NCBI GenBank assembly: GCA_003563585.1
Contig: PWUQ01000096.1
Coordinates: 1-6,335 of the forward strand
Reading direction: 5' to 3'
From: Candidatus Parvarchaeota archaeon
Lineage (GTDB): Archaea; Nanobdellota; Nanobdellia; CSSed11-243R1
DNA: 6,335 nucleotides
Shown here: positions 6,218 to 6,335 of the stretch, piece by piece
How positions within the stretch are numbered: the first letter of the stretch is position 1
Layout: every line of letters begins with the position of its first letter
Notes under the pieces: model-generated
Database searches by the model: none
Seen by the model: only the letters and a program-made list of their open reading frames with translations
Told to the model about the DNA's origin: nothing
Translations under genes and position numbers: made by a program

Positions 6218-6335
6218 ATGACAAACATGGATGTGCATTATAGTAGCAAGTCAGATGAATGGGAGACTCCCGATGATTTGTTTGCAGAACTAGATGTTGA
6301 ATTTGGTTTTACATTAGACCCGTGTGCGACACATG
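6218..6335 (+). CDS. dam: Phage Dam-type DNA N6-adenine methyltransferase, 3'-truncated by window edge
   Basis: The first 39 residues are visible. They match the conserved N-terminus of the phage DNA N6-adenine methyltransferase family (Pfam Dam, PF05869): VHYSSKSDEWETPDDLF at 6-22, then FGFTLDPCAT at 29-38, where the family has S-S-K-T-D-E-W-x-T-P and F-x-LD-x-CA. The catalytic DPPY-type motif would lie beyond the right edge, so activity cannot be judged. ATG 6218 is 7 bases after GAGG in the Shine-Dalgarno GAGGTGA (6207-6213); ATG 6227 is a weaker alternative. Members methylate adenine, often in GATC. GATC sites are common in the first 4.7 kb of the window and I found none after about 4640, which may be chance. 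A likely role is protecting phage DNA from host restriction. Confidence 0.9.
   Translation, partial: MTNMDVHYSSKSDEWETPDDLFAELDVEFGFTLDPCATH

Noticed and set aside
6201..6218. Short frames in the 6131-6217 gap: ATG 6201 (five codons) and ATG 6151 (eleven codons).
   Set aside because: Both are too short and lack features; the first lies on the methyltransferase ribosome-binding site.
4640..6335. No GATC site seen after about position 4640, while they are frequent before it.
   Set aside because: With only a few expected in this AT-rich 1.7 kb, the absence may be chance and the methyltransferase specificity is unknown.

Overview
The window is AT-rich (by eye about one third G+C) and reads entirely on the + strand. 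Genes are packed end to end with gaps of 2 to 87 bases, several start/stop overlaps, and strong Bacillota-type Shine-Dalgarno sequences (GAGGTGAG, GAGGAGGTG, GGAGGTGA, GAGGTGA). The gene content points to a large bacteriophage, or a prophage or phage-plasmid, of a low-GC Gram-positive host. It includes an Rnl2-type RNA ligase, a phage Dam-type adenine methyltransferase, a small protein of a phage-common family with an AYGNS motif, and several tiny unrecognised genes. This assignment is inferred: no structural or packaging gene lies in the window.

Positions 1-4103 hold a three-gene block. The first gene is a YhbH/YeaH-type (DUF444) protein with a von Willebrand A domain, cut at its 5' end by the window edge. 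It is followed after 2 bases by a SpoVR/YcgB-family protein, and then after a 23-base gap by a PrkA/YeaG-family AAA+ protein of about 629 residues. In cellular bacteria these families co-occur as a stress and stationary-phase module (YeaG-YeaH-YcgB in E. coli; PrkA, YhbH and SpoVR in Bacillus, linked to sporulation). All three copies here keep their family motifs and show no internal stop, so they look functional.

Positions 4104-5169 hold small genes: the AYGNS-family protein (142 aa), an 88-aa charged protein, a 38-aa predicted single-pass membrane protein, and an 80-aa basic protein. The first three are joined by 8-base start/stop overlaps, which suggests coupled translation. The 142-aa gene also has a minimal ATG-TTA-TGA reading frame placed between its Shine-Dalgarno and its own start.

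Positions 5222-6130 encode the RNA ligase, and 6218 onward the start of the methyltransferase, cut by the right edge. The working picture is a phage early or middle region. Its ligase and methyltransferase could deal with RNA damage and DNA recognition. Its host-like PrkA-YhbH-SpoVR cassette could reprogram or substitute for the starvation/sporulation physiology of the host. The last point is a hypothesis. No tRNA, CRISPR array, insertion sequence or convincing terminator was seen, and no stretch over 300 bases lacks a gene.
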